From the NCBI GenBank assembly GCA_018822065.1, contig JAHJKV010000373.1, positions 1 to 5,393 of the forward strand: 5,393 nucleotides of DNA. The letters run 5' to 3'. The notes beneath the pieces were generated by a model. That model ran no database searches. It saw nothing but the letters and a program-made list of their open reading frames with translations, and had not been told where the DNA came from. How positions within the stretch are numbered: position 1 is the stretch's first letter; each line of letters starts with the position of its first letter. The translations under genes and the position numbers were made by a program. The stretch comes from Pseudomonadota bacterium (GTDB taxonomy: Bacteria > Desulfobacterota > Desulfovibrionia > Desulfovibrionales > Desulfovibrionaceae). Of this stretch, positions 1-5,095 are shown piece by piece.

Positions 1-697
1 CGAACACAAGTTCGTCGTTTCCACCCACTTGATTGGAATAGAGCAGCGGAATGCCATATTTCTTTGCCACTGACCCGAGCATCCGCTCCCGCACTGCCTG
101 TTTCCCCAGGGAAAAGGGCGAGGCCGAGAGGTTCACCAGCAGGTCCACCCCTTCGCGGCAGAGCGCTTCCACCGGATCGGCGTGATAGGTTCGAATGGGC
201 CAAAAATCTTTATCATTCCACGCATCTTCGCAGATGGTCACCCCGATCCGCTTGCCCATAAACGTAAATATGTTCCGGGGTTTGCTCGCCCCGTCCAAGA
301 CCAAACCAGACTCGAAGTAGCGGTCCTCGTCAAAAACATCGTAACTCGGCAGCAAGGTTTTGCGGAAGGTGCGCACAATCTGACCATCCATGCATAGAAA
401 AGCCGAGTTGTAGATTCCCTTGCCCTCACCTGAAAGATTTGCCTCCACGGCACCGAGCAACAGGGGAATACTTTCACCAAGTCGACCTGCAACCTCCAGC
501 ACCTTTTCTTGTGCTCGGACCACAAAAGACCGGTAGAGCAACAAATCCTTGGGCGGATATCCCGTCAGGGCCATCTCCGAGGTCATACACCACTGCGCAC
601 CAGCCTCTGCAGCGCGAGTGGCCGCCTCCACGATGCGGGTTGCATTCCCATCCAGATCACCTGCTACCGGATTGAGCTGCAGTACCCCAATTTTCAT
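1..697 (-). CDS. nadE: Glutamine-dependent NAD+ synthetase, N-terminal part (runs off left edge)
   Basis: This is the first 232 residues of a glutamine-dependent NAD+ synthetase, the cytosolic enzyme that amidates nicotinic acid adenine dinucleotide to NAD+ with ATP and glutamine. Only the glutaminase (nitrilase-fold) domain is in the window; the ATP-binding synthetase domain would lie beyond base 1. The nitrilase triad is visible: Glu41 in SEMALTGYPP, Lys113 in FRKTLLPSYDVFDE, and the nucleophile Cys156 in GVTICEDAW. The visible part ends in VGGNDELVF, close to the conserved block of this family. The start ATG (697-695) overlaps the TGA of the upstream YdjC-like gene as ATGA, and a GGAG (704-707) sits 6 nt upstream, so the two are probably translationally coupled. 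The visible domain looks intact. Family assignment is firm; the symbol rests on the glutaminase-fused form. Confidence 0.95.
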   Translation of the reverse strand, partial: MKIGVLQLNPVAGDLDGNATRIVEAATRAAEAGAQWCMTSEMALTGYPPKDLLLYRSFVVRAQEKVLEVAGRLGESIPLLLGAVEANLSGEGKGIYNSAFLCMDGQIVRTFRKTLLPSYDVFDEDRYFESGLVLDGASKPRNIFTFMGKRIGVTICEDAWNDKDFWPIRTYHADPVEALCREGVDLLVNLSASPFSLGKQAVRERMLGSVAKKYGIPLLYSNQVGGNDELVF

Positions 698-1539
698 TTT
701 CCGCTCCGGTCTATTGCCCGAAAATCAACACGGTTCACCCCGAGTTCCTCCAGGGCCAGCCCCCAGTTGCGACCTTCCAGGGTGGCCAGGGCAGTCCCCC
801 ATTCCACCTGTGTCGGTCCAGGTTCAAAGCCGCCTGTGACCGCCTCGTCGCCCTCCTGCCAATTCCCTGGTCGAAACACGACCTCGACCACTTCATAAGA
901 ACTGCCACGTAGGTCGCGCAACAGGCTCTCGGGTTGCCCATCTCCCTGCTCCTGGTCCTGTCCCCAGACCAGGTCCGGGCTTTCCACAGGTTCCGGCTGA
1001 CGTTGCAGCATGCTACAAATATTCATGAATTCTTTCCTCATTCGTCCAGAATCATCTTTCAGCACCGCCTCGCACTGCTGGGGTCTGCGCACCCATCCTA
1101 CCCCATATTGCTCTGCAAGTTTTCCAGCCACGCCCATCAGTCCGGGCCAGGCATGCATGGATCTTTCGCTGGTCAGATGGGTGGGCTTCACTCCGTGGTC
1201 GATCATCCATTGGATTTGGGCCGCCCATTCAGACTCGATTTGCGAAAGAATGATCTTCCCGCTGAGAAATCGTCTAAACAACTCTCCATAATCCCGGAGA
1301 AATCGCCCATCATGCCCGAGCAGTGAACTTACACCCGCCTGGGGGGAGAGGGGGCGTCCCCGCAACACGTTCAGTTGAACTCCAATCCCAATATCTTCGA
1401 TTTTCAAAGATTCTTCTGCATCAGGTCCATTGGTCAACAGCGAAGCCGAGGTAATTCGGCCCGCATGAGCCAGGCTCTTCACGGAGCGCCGCACCGCAAT
1501 GTGCAGCCCCAGATCGTCAACGGTGGTGACAAGGTACAT
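694..1539 (-). CDS. YdjC/ChbG-fold protein with degenerate active site (probable pseudo-deacetylase)
   Basis: A 281-residue protein with the overall layout of the YdjC/ChbG/HpnK carbohydrate deacetylase family, which removes acetyl groups from sugars using a metal held by one Asp and two His. The N-terminal block TVDDLGLH (residues 6-13) matches the usual NADDFGLS and keeps the Asp pair. Later family blocks are recognisable but altered. The GLHLTL block reads GVQLNV (53-58), so its His is Gln55. The HLDSHQHxH block reads HLTSERSMH (121-129), so Asp, His and His are replaced by Thr123, Glu125 and Ser127. The C-terminal HPG reads RPG (223-225). Length and the NGP, RPLSP and PTHL landmarks fit the family. 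A TGA lies in frame two codons upstream of the ATG, which supports this start, although no clear Shine-Dalgarno site precedes it. It overlaps nadE by ATGA. Fold assignment is fairly sure; loss of deacetylase activity is inference. Confidence 0.8.
   Translation of the reverse strand: MYLVTTVDDLGLHIAVRRSVKSLAHAGRITSASLLTNGPDAEESLKIEDIGIGVQLNVLRGRPLSPQAGVSSLLGHDGRFLRDYGELFRRFLSGKIILSQIESEWAAQIQWMIDHGVKPTHLTSERSMHAWPGLMGVAGKLAEQYGVGWVRRPQQCEAVLKDDSGRMRKEFMNICSMLQRQPEPVESPDLVWGQDQEQGDGQPESLLRDLRGSSYEVVEVVFRPGNWQEGDEAVTGGFEPGPTQVEWGTALATLEGRNWGLALEELGVNRVDFRAIDRSGK
704..707 (-). promoter_or_regulatory. Ribosome binding site of nadE
   Basis: GGAG on the minus strand lies inside the last codons of the YdjC-like gene, 6 nt before the nadE ATG. 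It supports the start at 697 and re-initiation at the ATGA overlap. Confidence 0.7.
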
Positions 1540-1544
1540 GACTC

Positions 1545-1573
1545 ATACTATGCATTCCAGGTTTGACCGTAAA
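1545..1573 (-). promoter_or_regulatory. Possible promoter of the ydjC-like/nadE unit
   Basis: On the minus strand TTTACG (1573-1568) and TAGTAT (1550-1545) are 17 bp apart, each a partial match to sigma-70 boxes. Transcription from here would begin at about the ATG at 1539, giving an almost leaderless message, which would fit the missing Shine-Dalgarno site. This is a weak call from consensus matching only. Confidence 0.25.
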
Positions 1574-1610
1574 CCCCAAGAATGACCTCAAGATATTTCT
1601 CTCTTCCCCC

Positions 1611-1638
1611 TTGACTTTTCAATAGCAGACTATGTAAC
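1611..1638 (+). promoter_or_regulatory. Possible marR promoter with overlapping inverted repeats
   Basis: TTGACT (1611-1616) and TGTAAC (1633-1638) are 16 bp apart and resemble -35 and -10 boxes (5/6 and 4/6 matches). Two small inverted repeats lie across them: TTGA-N4-TCAA (1611-1622) and ATAG-N4-CTAT (1622-1633). MarR-family regulators commonly bind inverted repeats over their own promoter, so this is a reasonable candidate autoregulatory operator. The repeat arms are only 4 bp and could be chance. Confidence 0.35.
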
Positions 1639-1670
1639 AACATCGCATGCTAATGAAATATTCGAAAAAT

Positions 1671-1674
1671 GAGG
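1671..1674 (+). promoter_or_regulatory. Ribosome binding site that sets the marR start at 1681
   Basis: GAGG lies 6 nt before the ATG at 1681. The earlier in-frame ATG at 1669 overlaps this site and has only an A-rich sequence before it, so 1681 is the better start. Confidence 0.65.
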
Positions 1675-1680
1675 TCTGTC

Positions 1681-2298
1681 ATGGAATTTGTGTATAAACA
1701 ATCTCCCGCCTATCTGGTCAACGTTCTTTCCCGACTCTTCAATCAGTCTCTTTCAGCCCGATTGGCCACCCACAAGACCACCCCGGCCCAGCTCCCTGTG
1801 CTCCTCAGCCTCTGGCAAAAGGATGGGCAGACACAAAGTGAACTCTGCAAGCGCATGCGCATAGAGCAACCTACCCTTGCAAATACGCTGAGCCGTATGG
1901 TCCGTGACAAACTGATCAAGAAAGTGCCTGACACCAACGATCGCCGCCAGATCAACATTTTCCTTACCGCGCGCGGTCGCGATCTCAAGCCTGTGCTCAC
2001 TGCCAGCGCCCTTGAGGTTCACAAAACCGCCATGCGCGGCATTACGGATTCAGGCCTTGAAACCATGCTCCTGATGTTCAACAAAATCATTTCCAATCTT
2101 GATGCAGACCTGGACGAGAGCCCACTGGTCCTTGATGATGCTGTTCTTCAGCCTGTGACTGAGGTTGAACCAGATGTGGAGCTACAAGAAACGTCAGAAG
2201 AAACACCCGATGAACCACCCTTGGAATTGCTCCAGAAAGACAAAGTGGACAACGATGACGCCCTGGTTCTCCGCGATATTGATATTGTTCGCGACTGA
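1681..2298 (+). CDS. MarR-family transcriptional regulator with acidic C-terminal tail
   Basis: A 205-residue cytosolic DNA-binding regulator of the MarR family. Residues 1-140 form the usual domain: an N-terminal dimerisation helix (about 8-30), a winged helix-turn-helix (about 35-100) with TQSELCKRMRIEQPTLANTL as the recognition region, a wing carrying the family DxR-type motif in DTNDRR (84-89), and a C-terminal helix (about 105-140). MarR proteins are usually about 140-160 residues. Here a tail of about 65 residues follows (141-205) with 23 Asp/Glu against 4 Lys/Arg, likely disordered, ending in LRDIDIVRD. The start at 1681 follows a GAGG; an in-frame ATG at 1669 would add four residues. 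The gene is divergent from the ydjC-like/nadE unit and 131 bp upstream of a GT39 gene that it may be co-transcribed with or control. The inducing ligand and targets cannot be told. Confidence 0.9.
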   Translation: MEFVYKQSPAYLVNVLSRLFNQSLSARLATHKTTPAQLPVLLSLWQKDGQTQSELCKRMRIEQPTLANTLSRMVRDKLIKKVPDTNDRRQINIFLTARGRDLKPVLTASALEVHKTAMRGITDSGLETMLLMFNKIISNLDADLDESPLVLDDAVLQPVTEVEPDVELQETSEETPDEPPLELLQKDKVDNDDALVLRDIDIVRD

Positions 2299-2375
2299 AA
2301 CAAGTACTGTTCCCCTTCTCCAGATGTGCTTTCTTGCGAACCAGTCCCTGAAAGAGTAGTAGCCCCCGGAGCAAA

Positions 2376-2391
2376 CCTGAGCGGCATCAGG
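2376..2391 (+). other. Small hairpin in the marR-GT39 spacer
   Basis: CCTGA (2376-2380) can pair with TCAGG (2387-2391) around a 6-nt loop, and GAG (2369-2371) with CTC (2392-2394) across a 4-nt bulge. No T-run follows, so it is not an intrinsic terminator. The spacer 2299-2429 otherwise shows no gene and no riboswitch class that I recognise. It may be an RNA stability or leader element, or chance. Confidence 0.25.
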
Positions 2392-2429
2392 CTCTCCCCC
2401 GAATCACCAAGCCACACCCTCGAGGCACA

Positions 2430-4010
2430 ATGCATATTTTTAGATCTCTGCGCACCCATCCCCATCGCTTCGCAGTTGCCATCATTGCCCTGACCACGCT
2501 GATCCGCCTGATCTATGTGGCAACAGGACAACTGAACCTGGTCCAGGACGAAGCGCAATACTGGGACTGGACCCGCCATCCGCAACTTTCCTACTACTCC
2601 AAAGGCCCGCTCATCAGTTGGATCATTGCCTTATGGACCTCTATCTTCGGAAATACCGAACTTGGTGTTCGCTTTGGATCCGTGTTTAACTCACTTCTTA
2701 CCCAGTCGGTCCTCTACTACGGTATTGCCTGGCTCTGGAAAAAGCCCACCCTTGGGCTTTGGACTCTTTTCGTTTTTAATACCATGATCCTATTCTGCGG
2801 CCTGAGCATCCTCATGACCACGGACAGCCCGCTTATTCTCTGTTACGCAGCATTTATGTTCGCCCTGTATGCTGCCTTGCGCCCAGGGGATGGAGATCCC
2901 CATCCCACAGCCCCCTATGTTGTCCTGGCCCTGTCTTTGGCTCTTGGAACCCTTGGCAAATATATGATGCTCATCGTTGCTCCCCAGGCGATTCTCTATG
3001 CTTTCAGTCGGCGACGGCTTATTCAGGGCGATGCATTTCGCAAACTTCTGTACGCTCTCGGCATAGGCACCTTTCTTGGCCTACTTCCCATTCTTCTTTG
3101 GAACGCCCAAAACGATTTTGTCGGGTTCAAACATGTTGCTCATCTCTCCGGAGCCACAGGCCAGCAAGCCAAGGCCTTTTTTCGCCTGGACCGTTTTCCA
3201 GACTACTTCGGTTCCCAGATCATACTAGCCACCCCATGGTGGCTGGCTCTTCTTTTTGTTGAAACATACAGACGATTGCGGACCTCTGCCAAAAAAACAC
3301 CTGATAGCTCGCCCTTAACCTCAGATCAATACACGCTTTTATTTCTATTCCTGCTTCCATTGTGGGTTTTTATTTTCTTTTGGAGTTTCCACACAAAAAT
3401 CATGCCCAACTGGGTAGCTAGCACCTATATTCCTGGAGCCATTCTAGCTGCGATGGCCATGCAACGTCTCTGGTCTCCAGACAGTGATCGCTCTCGTTGG
3501 CTGCGATATGCCCTCCCGACCCTGGCCCTTGGCATTTTCATCCTCGCCCATACGTTCCACCTGCTACCCATCCCTAACACCTACGATACGACACGCCGAG
3601 TCAAGGGATGGTCGTACCTTGGGAAGACCGTTGAGATCCTTCGCCTGACCAAATTTGAAAACCCTAACCGGGTCTTCATCTTCAGCGATCAATACGACAT
3701 GACATCCGCCCTGGCCTTTTATGTGCCAGGTCAGCCTCAAACGTATTGCGCATGGGTGGATCGACGCATGAGTCAGTATGATCTCTGGCCCGGTCCAGAT
3801 ACTGACAAGATCGGCTGGGATGCCATCCTGGTCTATAAGGACCAGGACAACCCAACACCAGACAACGACATTCTCCTGATGTTCCAGTCCATCAGCGAAC
3901 CTATCTATGTGAACACTACCCACGATGGGCGCCCAGCCCGAAAATTCACTGCGTTTCTCTGCACAGGATATAATGGCTATTGGCCCAACAAAGGTGCTGG
4001 CCGCTTTTAG
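2430..4010 (+). CDS. GT39-family (ArnT/PMT-like) integral membrane glycosyltransferase
   Basis: A 526-residue polytopic membrane protein of glycosyltransferase family 39, whose members move a sugar from a polyprenyl-phosphate carrier to a protein, lipid A or other acceptor on the outer face of the inner membrane. After a first membrane helix (about 13-32) comes the hallmark loop QDEAQYWDWTRHPQLSYYSKGP, with likely catalytic Asp40 and Glu41. Further family marks are GVRFGS (79-84), TTDSPL (130-135), GKYMML (176-181) and NWVASTY (327-333). About ten hydrophobic segments lie up to residue 380, followed by a soluble C-terminal domain (about 385-526) with FYVPGQP and SQYDLWPGPD. Length fits bacterial GT39 proteins of about 500-550 residues. 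The start follows GAGG (2422-2425) by 4 nt. No partner flippase, carrier-sugar synthase or acceptor gene is nearby, so the substrate is unknown. Family is firm, and I would not call it arnT. Confidence 0.92.
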   Translation: MHIFRSLRTHPHRFAVAIIALTTLIRLIYVATGQLNLVQDEAQYWDWTRHPQLSYYSKGPLISWIIALWTSIFGNTELGVRFGSVFNSLLTQSVLYYGIAWLWKKPTLGLWTLFVFNTMILFCGLSILMTTDSPLILCYAAFMFALYAALRPGDGDPHPTAPYVVLALSLALGTLGKYMMLIVAPQAILYAFSRRRLIQGDAFRKLLYALGIGTFLGLLPILLWNAQNDFVGFKHVAHLSGATGQQAKAFFRLDRFPDYFGSQIILATPWWLALLFVETYRRLRTSAKKTPDSSPLTSDQYTLLFLFLLPLWVFIFFWSFHTKIMPNWVASTYIPGAILAAMAMQRLWSPDSDRSRWLRYALPTLALGIFILAHTFHLLPIPNTYDTTRRVKGWSYLGKTVEILRLTKFENPNRVFIFSDQYDMTSALAFYVPGQPQTYCAWVDRRMSQYDLWPGPDTDKIGWDAILVYKDQDNPTPDNDILLMFQSISEPIYVNTTHDGRPARKFTAFLCTGYNGYWPNKGAGRF

Positions 4011-4075
4011 CTTCTTGCCTTGATGTCCTAGCTCATTCTTTTGTTGTTCCGATCACTTCGCCCGAATCTGCAGAG

Positions 4076-4125
4076 GGTTTTACCTCTCCTTTTCCAGACA
4101 AATCCAATTACCGCAGGTTTTACCT
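4076..4125. repeat. Two GGTTTTACCT direct repeats, 40 bp apart
   Basis: Identical 10-mers occur at 4076-4085 and 4116-4125, exactly 40 bp start to start. Each is itself a small inverted repeat (GGT-TTT-ACC; the second extends to AGGT-TTT-ACCT). Same-face spacing would suit a dimeric regulator, but the copies are short and lie about 190-300 bp from the next gene, so function is uncertain. Confidence 0.4.
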
Positions 4126-4245
4126 TTCGGAAACTGACCAATATTTCCCAACAGAACGGCCTCCAGCCCAATACGCCCAATTATTTTTTTCTTACACCTT
4201 CAAAGCTATTTCCTGATCACCTACATTATGCCCTGTCATTATTTG

Positions 4246-4265
4246 TATAATTATGACATATTATA
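4246..4265. repeat. AT-rich inverted repeat containing a TATAAT box
   Basis: TATAAT (4246-4251) and its exact complement ATTATA (4260-4265) are separated by 8 nt. The left arm is a perfect -10 hexamer on the plus strand and the right arm gives the same hexamer on the minus strand. No good -35 box is seen at the usual distance on the plus strand. It could be an operator, an upstream promoter part or chance in AT-rich DNA. Confidence 0.3.
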
Positions 4266-4303
4266 GATTCTCTAGACATTCTTACGACTGCGATGCATTT
4301 CTT

Positions 4304-4330
4304 TGACAAATAGTGACAAAATGTGACAAA
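4304..4330 (+). repeat. Three TGACAAA repeats phased at 10 bp (candidate operator)
   Basis: TGACAAA occurs at 4304-4310, 4314-4320 and 4324-4330, each exactly 10 bp after the last, so all three lie on nearly the same face of the helix. The last two extend to GTGACAAA. The array covers the likely -35 region of the following operon. Phased short direct repeats are a known kind of site for excisionase-type and MerR-like proteins, and the next gene encodes one, so autoregulation is a natural inference. Confidence 0.7.
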
Positions 4331-4340
4331 GGTTGATAAT
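4313..4340 (+). promoter_or_regulatory. Likely promoter of the HTH/134-aa operon
   Basis: GTGACA (4313-4318) and GATAAT (4335-4340) are 16 bp apart and each matches the sigma-70 consensus at five of six positions. Transcription would start near 4347, leaving about 20 nt before the ATG at 4368. The -35 box is inside the middle TGACAAA repeat, so a protein bound there would affect polymerase directly. Confidence 0.5.
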
Positions 4341-4367
4341 CAAAAGCCAGCATGGGACAGTGTGGAA

Positions 4368-4622
4368 ATGGAAGACAGCCCTAGAACACCTGCTCTGTTG
4401 ACGGTACGTGAAATCGCGGATGCCTTGAGAGTTCATCCACGCACAGCCTATAGGCTCATCACGGACGGGTCGATCCGGGCCATCAAGATCGGCAGTCAAT
4501 GGCGCGTTCCCGAGCAAGCGCTTTTGGAATTTATTGACTCAGGGTGGCGTACGTCGGTACAAAAGAAGAAGCAGGAGATTCGGGGGCAGGTTCAATTGAA
4601 TCTTCCCTTGGACAAGGAGTAA
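4368..4622 (+). CDS. Small excisionase-type HTH DNA-binding protein
   Basis: An 84-residue protein with one HTH_17 (excisionase/MerR-like winged helix) domain at about residues 10-57. The pattern is typical: LLTVREIADALRVHPRTAYRLI as helix-turn-helix, then GSIRAIKIGSQWRVPEQALLEFI as wing and closing helix. Such proteins bind short direct repeats and act as phage or transposon directionality factors or as small regulators. A basic linker (KKKQEIRG, about 66-73) and a short tail ending LNLPLDKE follow. I prefer ATG 4368 because the likely promoter ends around 4347. In-frame GTG codons at 4362 and 4323 are alternatives, the latter inside the repeat array without a ribosome site. Its stop lies 3 nt before the next gene, whose Shine-Dalgarno site is in its last codons. 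No integrase is in the window, so a regulator role is more likely than excision. Confidence 0.85.
   Translation: MEDSPRTPALLTVREIADALRVHPRTAYRLITDGSIRAIKIGSQWRVPEQALLEFIDSGWRTSVQKKKQEIRGQVQLNLPLDKE
4614..4619 (+). promoter_or_regulatory. Strong ribosome binding site of the 134-aa gene
   Basis: AAGGAG ends just before the TAA of the HTH gene and stands 6 nt before the ATG at 4626. The site is near-perfect, so the downstream protein may be made in larger amount than the HTH protein, whose own site is weak. Confidence 0.8.
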
Positions 4623-4625
4623 GGG

Positions 4626-5030
4626 ATGTCGCAAAAAGAATCTGACAAAGGTGTGGAACGACTCAGGCATACCATTGTCCTGCCTAATGATCATGGACGT
4701 GAGATTCCCGTTTCCGGATATCTGGAAGCCGAGGACATGCACTTCAACAATGCTGACGGCATGCTTACCGTGGAAAAGATTTTTGATCTGGAAAACGGCA
4801 AAAGAGCGTATGGCGTAATCTCCGCCATTGGTCATAGCCGGGAACGCCGAGCCTACCTCATCGAAGAAAAAGACGACACGGTTCACATGTCCAATGGCTC
4901 GGTTACCTTGGACACCCCTACTGATATTTTGCTTGAACTGTTGGCCATGGCGCTGCAAGCCGAGGAAGAGCAGCACAATTCCAACGCTTCCTGCGAGCAC
5001 ATGCTCGACAAATTGGCCGCCAACCAATAG
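4626..5030 (+). CDS. Hypothetical protein, 134 aa, second gene of HTH operon
   Basis: I do not recognise this protein. It has no signal peptide or membrane segment and is probably cytosolic and acidic. Residues about 14-95 alternate short hydrophobic stretches with polar turns, as in a small beta-rich domain (RHTIVLP, IPVSGYLEAED, MLTVEKIFDLENGKRAYGV, RRAYLIEEKDDTVHM). This is followed by a helix (about 98-115, PTDILLELLAMALQAEEEQ) and a polar tail with the only Cys at 123. SRERRAYLIE (71-80) is the most motif-like part. It is a real gene: a near-ideal AAGGAG precedes it, it sits 3 nt after the HTH gene, and an intrinsic terminator follows its stop closely. Pairing with an excisionase-type protein suggests a shared role, perhaps as co-regulator or effector, but this is inference only. 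Confidence 0.8.
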   Translation: MSQKESDKGVERLRHTIVLPNDHGREIPVSGYLEAEDMHFNNADGMLTVEKIFDLENGKRAYGVISAIGHSRERRAYLIEEKDDTVHMSNGSVTLDTPTDILLELLAMALQAEEEQHNSNASCEHMLDKLAANQ

Positions 5031-5047
5031 TTTCGCCGCTCATCGGC

Positions 5048-5076
5048 AAAAGGCGCTCCAAGGAGCGCCTTTTTTT
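5048..5076 (+). terminator. Intrinsic terminator of the HTH/134-aa operon
   Basis: AGGCGCTCC (5051-5059) and GGAGCGCCT (5062-5070) form a GC-rich stem, lengthened by flanking A/T pairs to 5048-5073, and a T7 run ends at 5076. It starts 18 bp after the stop at 5030. On the other strand the stem is followed by four Ts, so it may also end the converging phosphofructokinase transcript, less efficiently. Confidence 0.93.
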
Positions 5077-5095
5077 GTGCATTCGCATAGATCCG

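Larger units (their letters stand above)
4011..4303. other. AT-rich non-coding stretch between GT39 and the HTH gene
   Basis: No convincing gene lies here. Open frames crossing it lack start signals and recognisable protein patterns. It holds a T7 run (4184-4190) without a preceding stem, two GGTTTTACCT repeats and an AT-rich inverted repeat, described separately. I see no clear intrinsic terminator for the GT39 gene. Confidence 0.6.

Noticed and set aside
1669..1680. Earlier in-frame ATG for the MarR gene at 1669
   Set aside because: It has no Shine-Dalgarno site and its own bases form part of the site that serves the ATG at 1681.
2361..2420. Riboswitch upstream of the GT39 gene
   Set aside because: The hairpin and C-rich tracts match no riboswitch core that I recognise, and a GT39 gene is not a typical target.
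2148..2585. Minus-strand open frame across the MarR tail and the GT39 start
   Set aside because: It covers two better-supported plus-strand genes and shows no recognisable protein pattern.
3980..4216. Open frame of 78 codons spanning the GT39 end and the AT-rich spacer
   Set aside because: It begins with TTG inside the GT39 gene, has no well-placed ribosome site and resembles no family I know, so it is probably chance.
4041..4250. Second open frame in the AT-rich spacer, 69 codons
   Set aside because: No ribosome site, AT-rich low-information protein, and it overlaps the other chance frame.
4323..4367. GTG start at 4323 for the HTH gene
   Set aside because: It lies within the repeat array, upstream of the predicted -10 box, with no ribosome site. 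It stays possible if transcription begins further upstream.
4368..4622. HTH gene as a phage excisionase in an integrated element
   Set aside because: No integrase, attachment-site repeat, tRNA gene or phage structural gene is in the window. Only the domain type points that way.
4539..5027. Long minus-strand open frame opposite the 134-aa gene
   Set aside because: A shadow of the plus-strand gene, which has the ribosome site, the operon spacing and the terminator.
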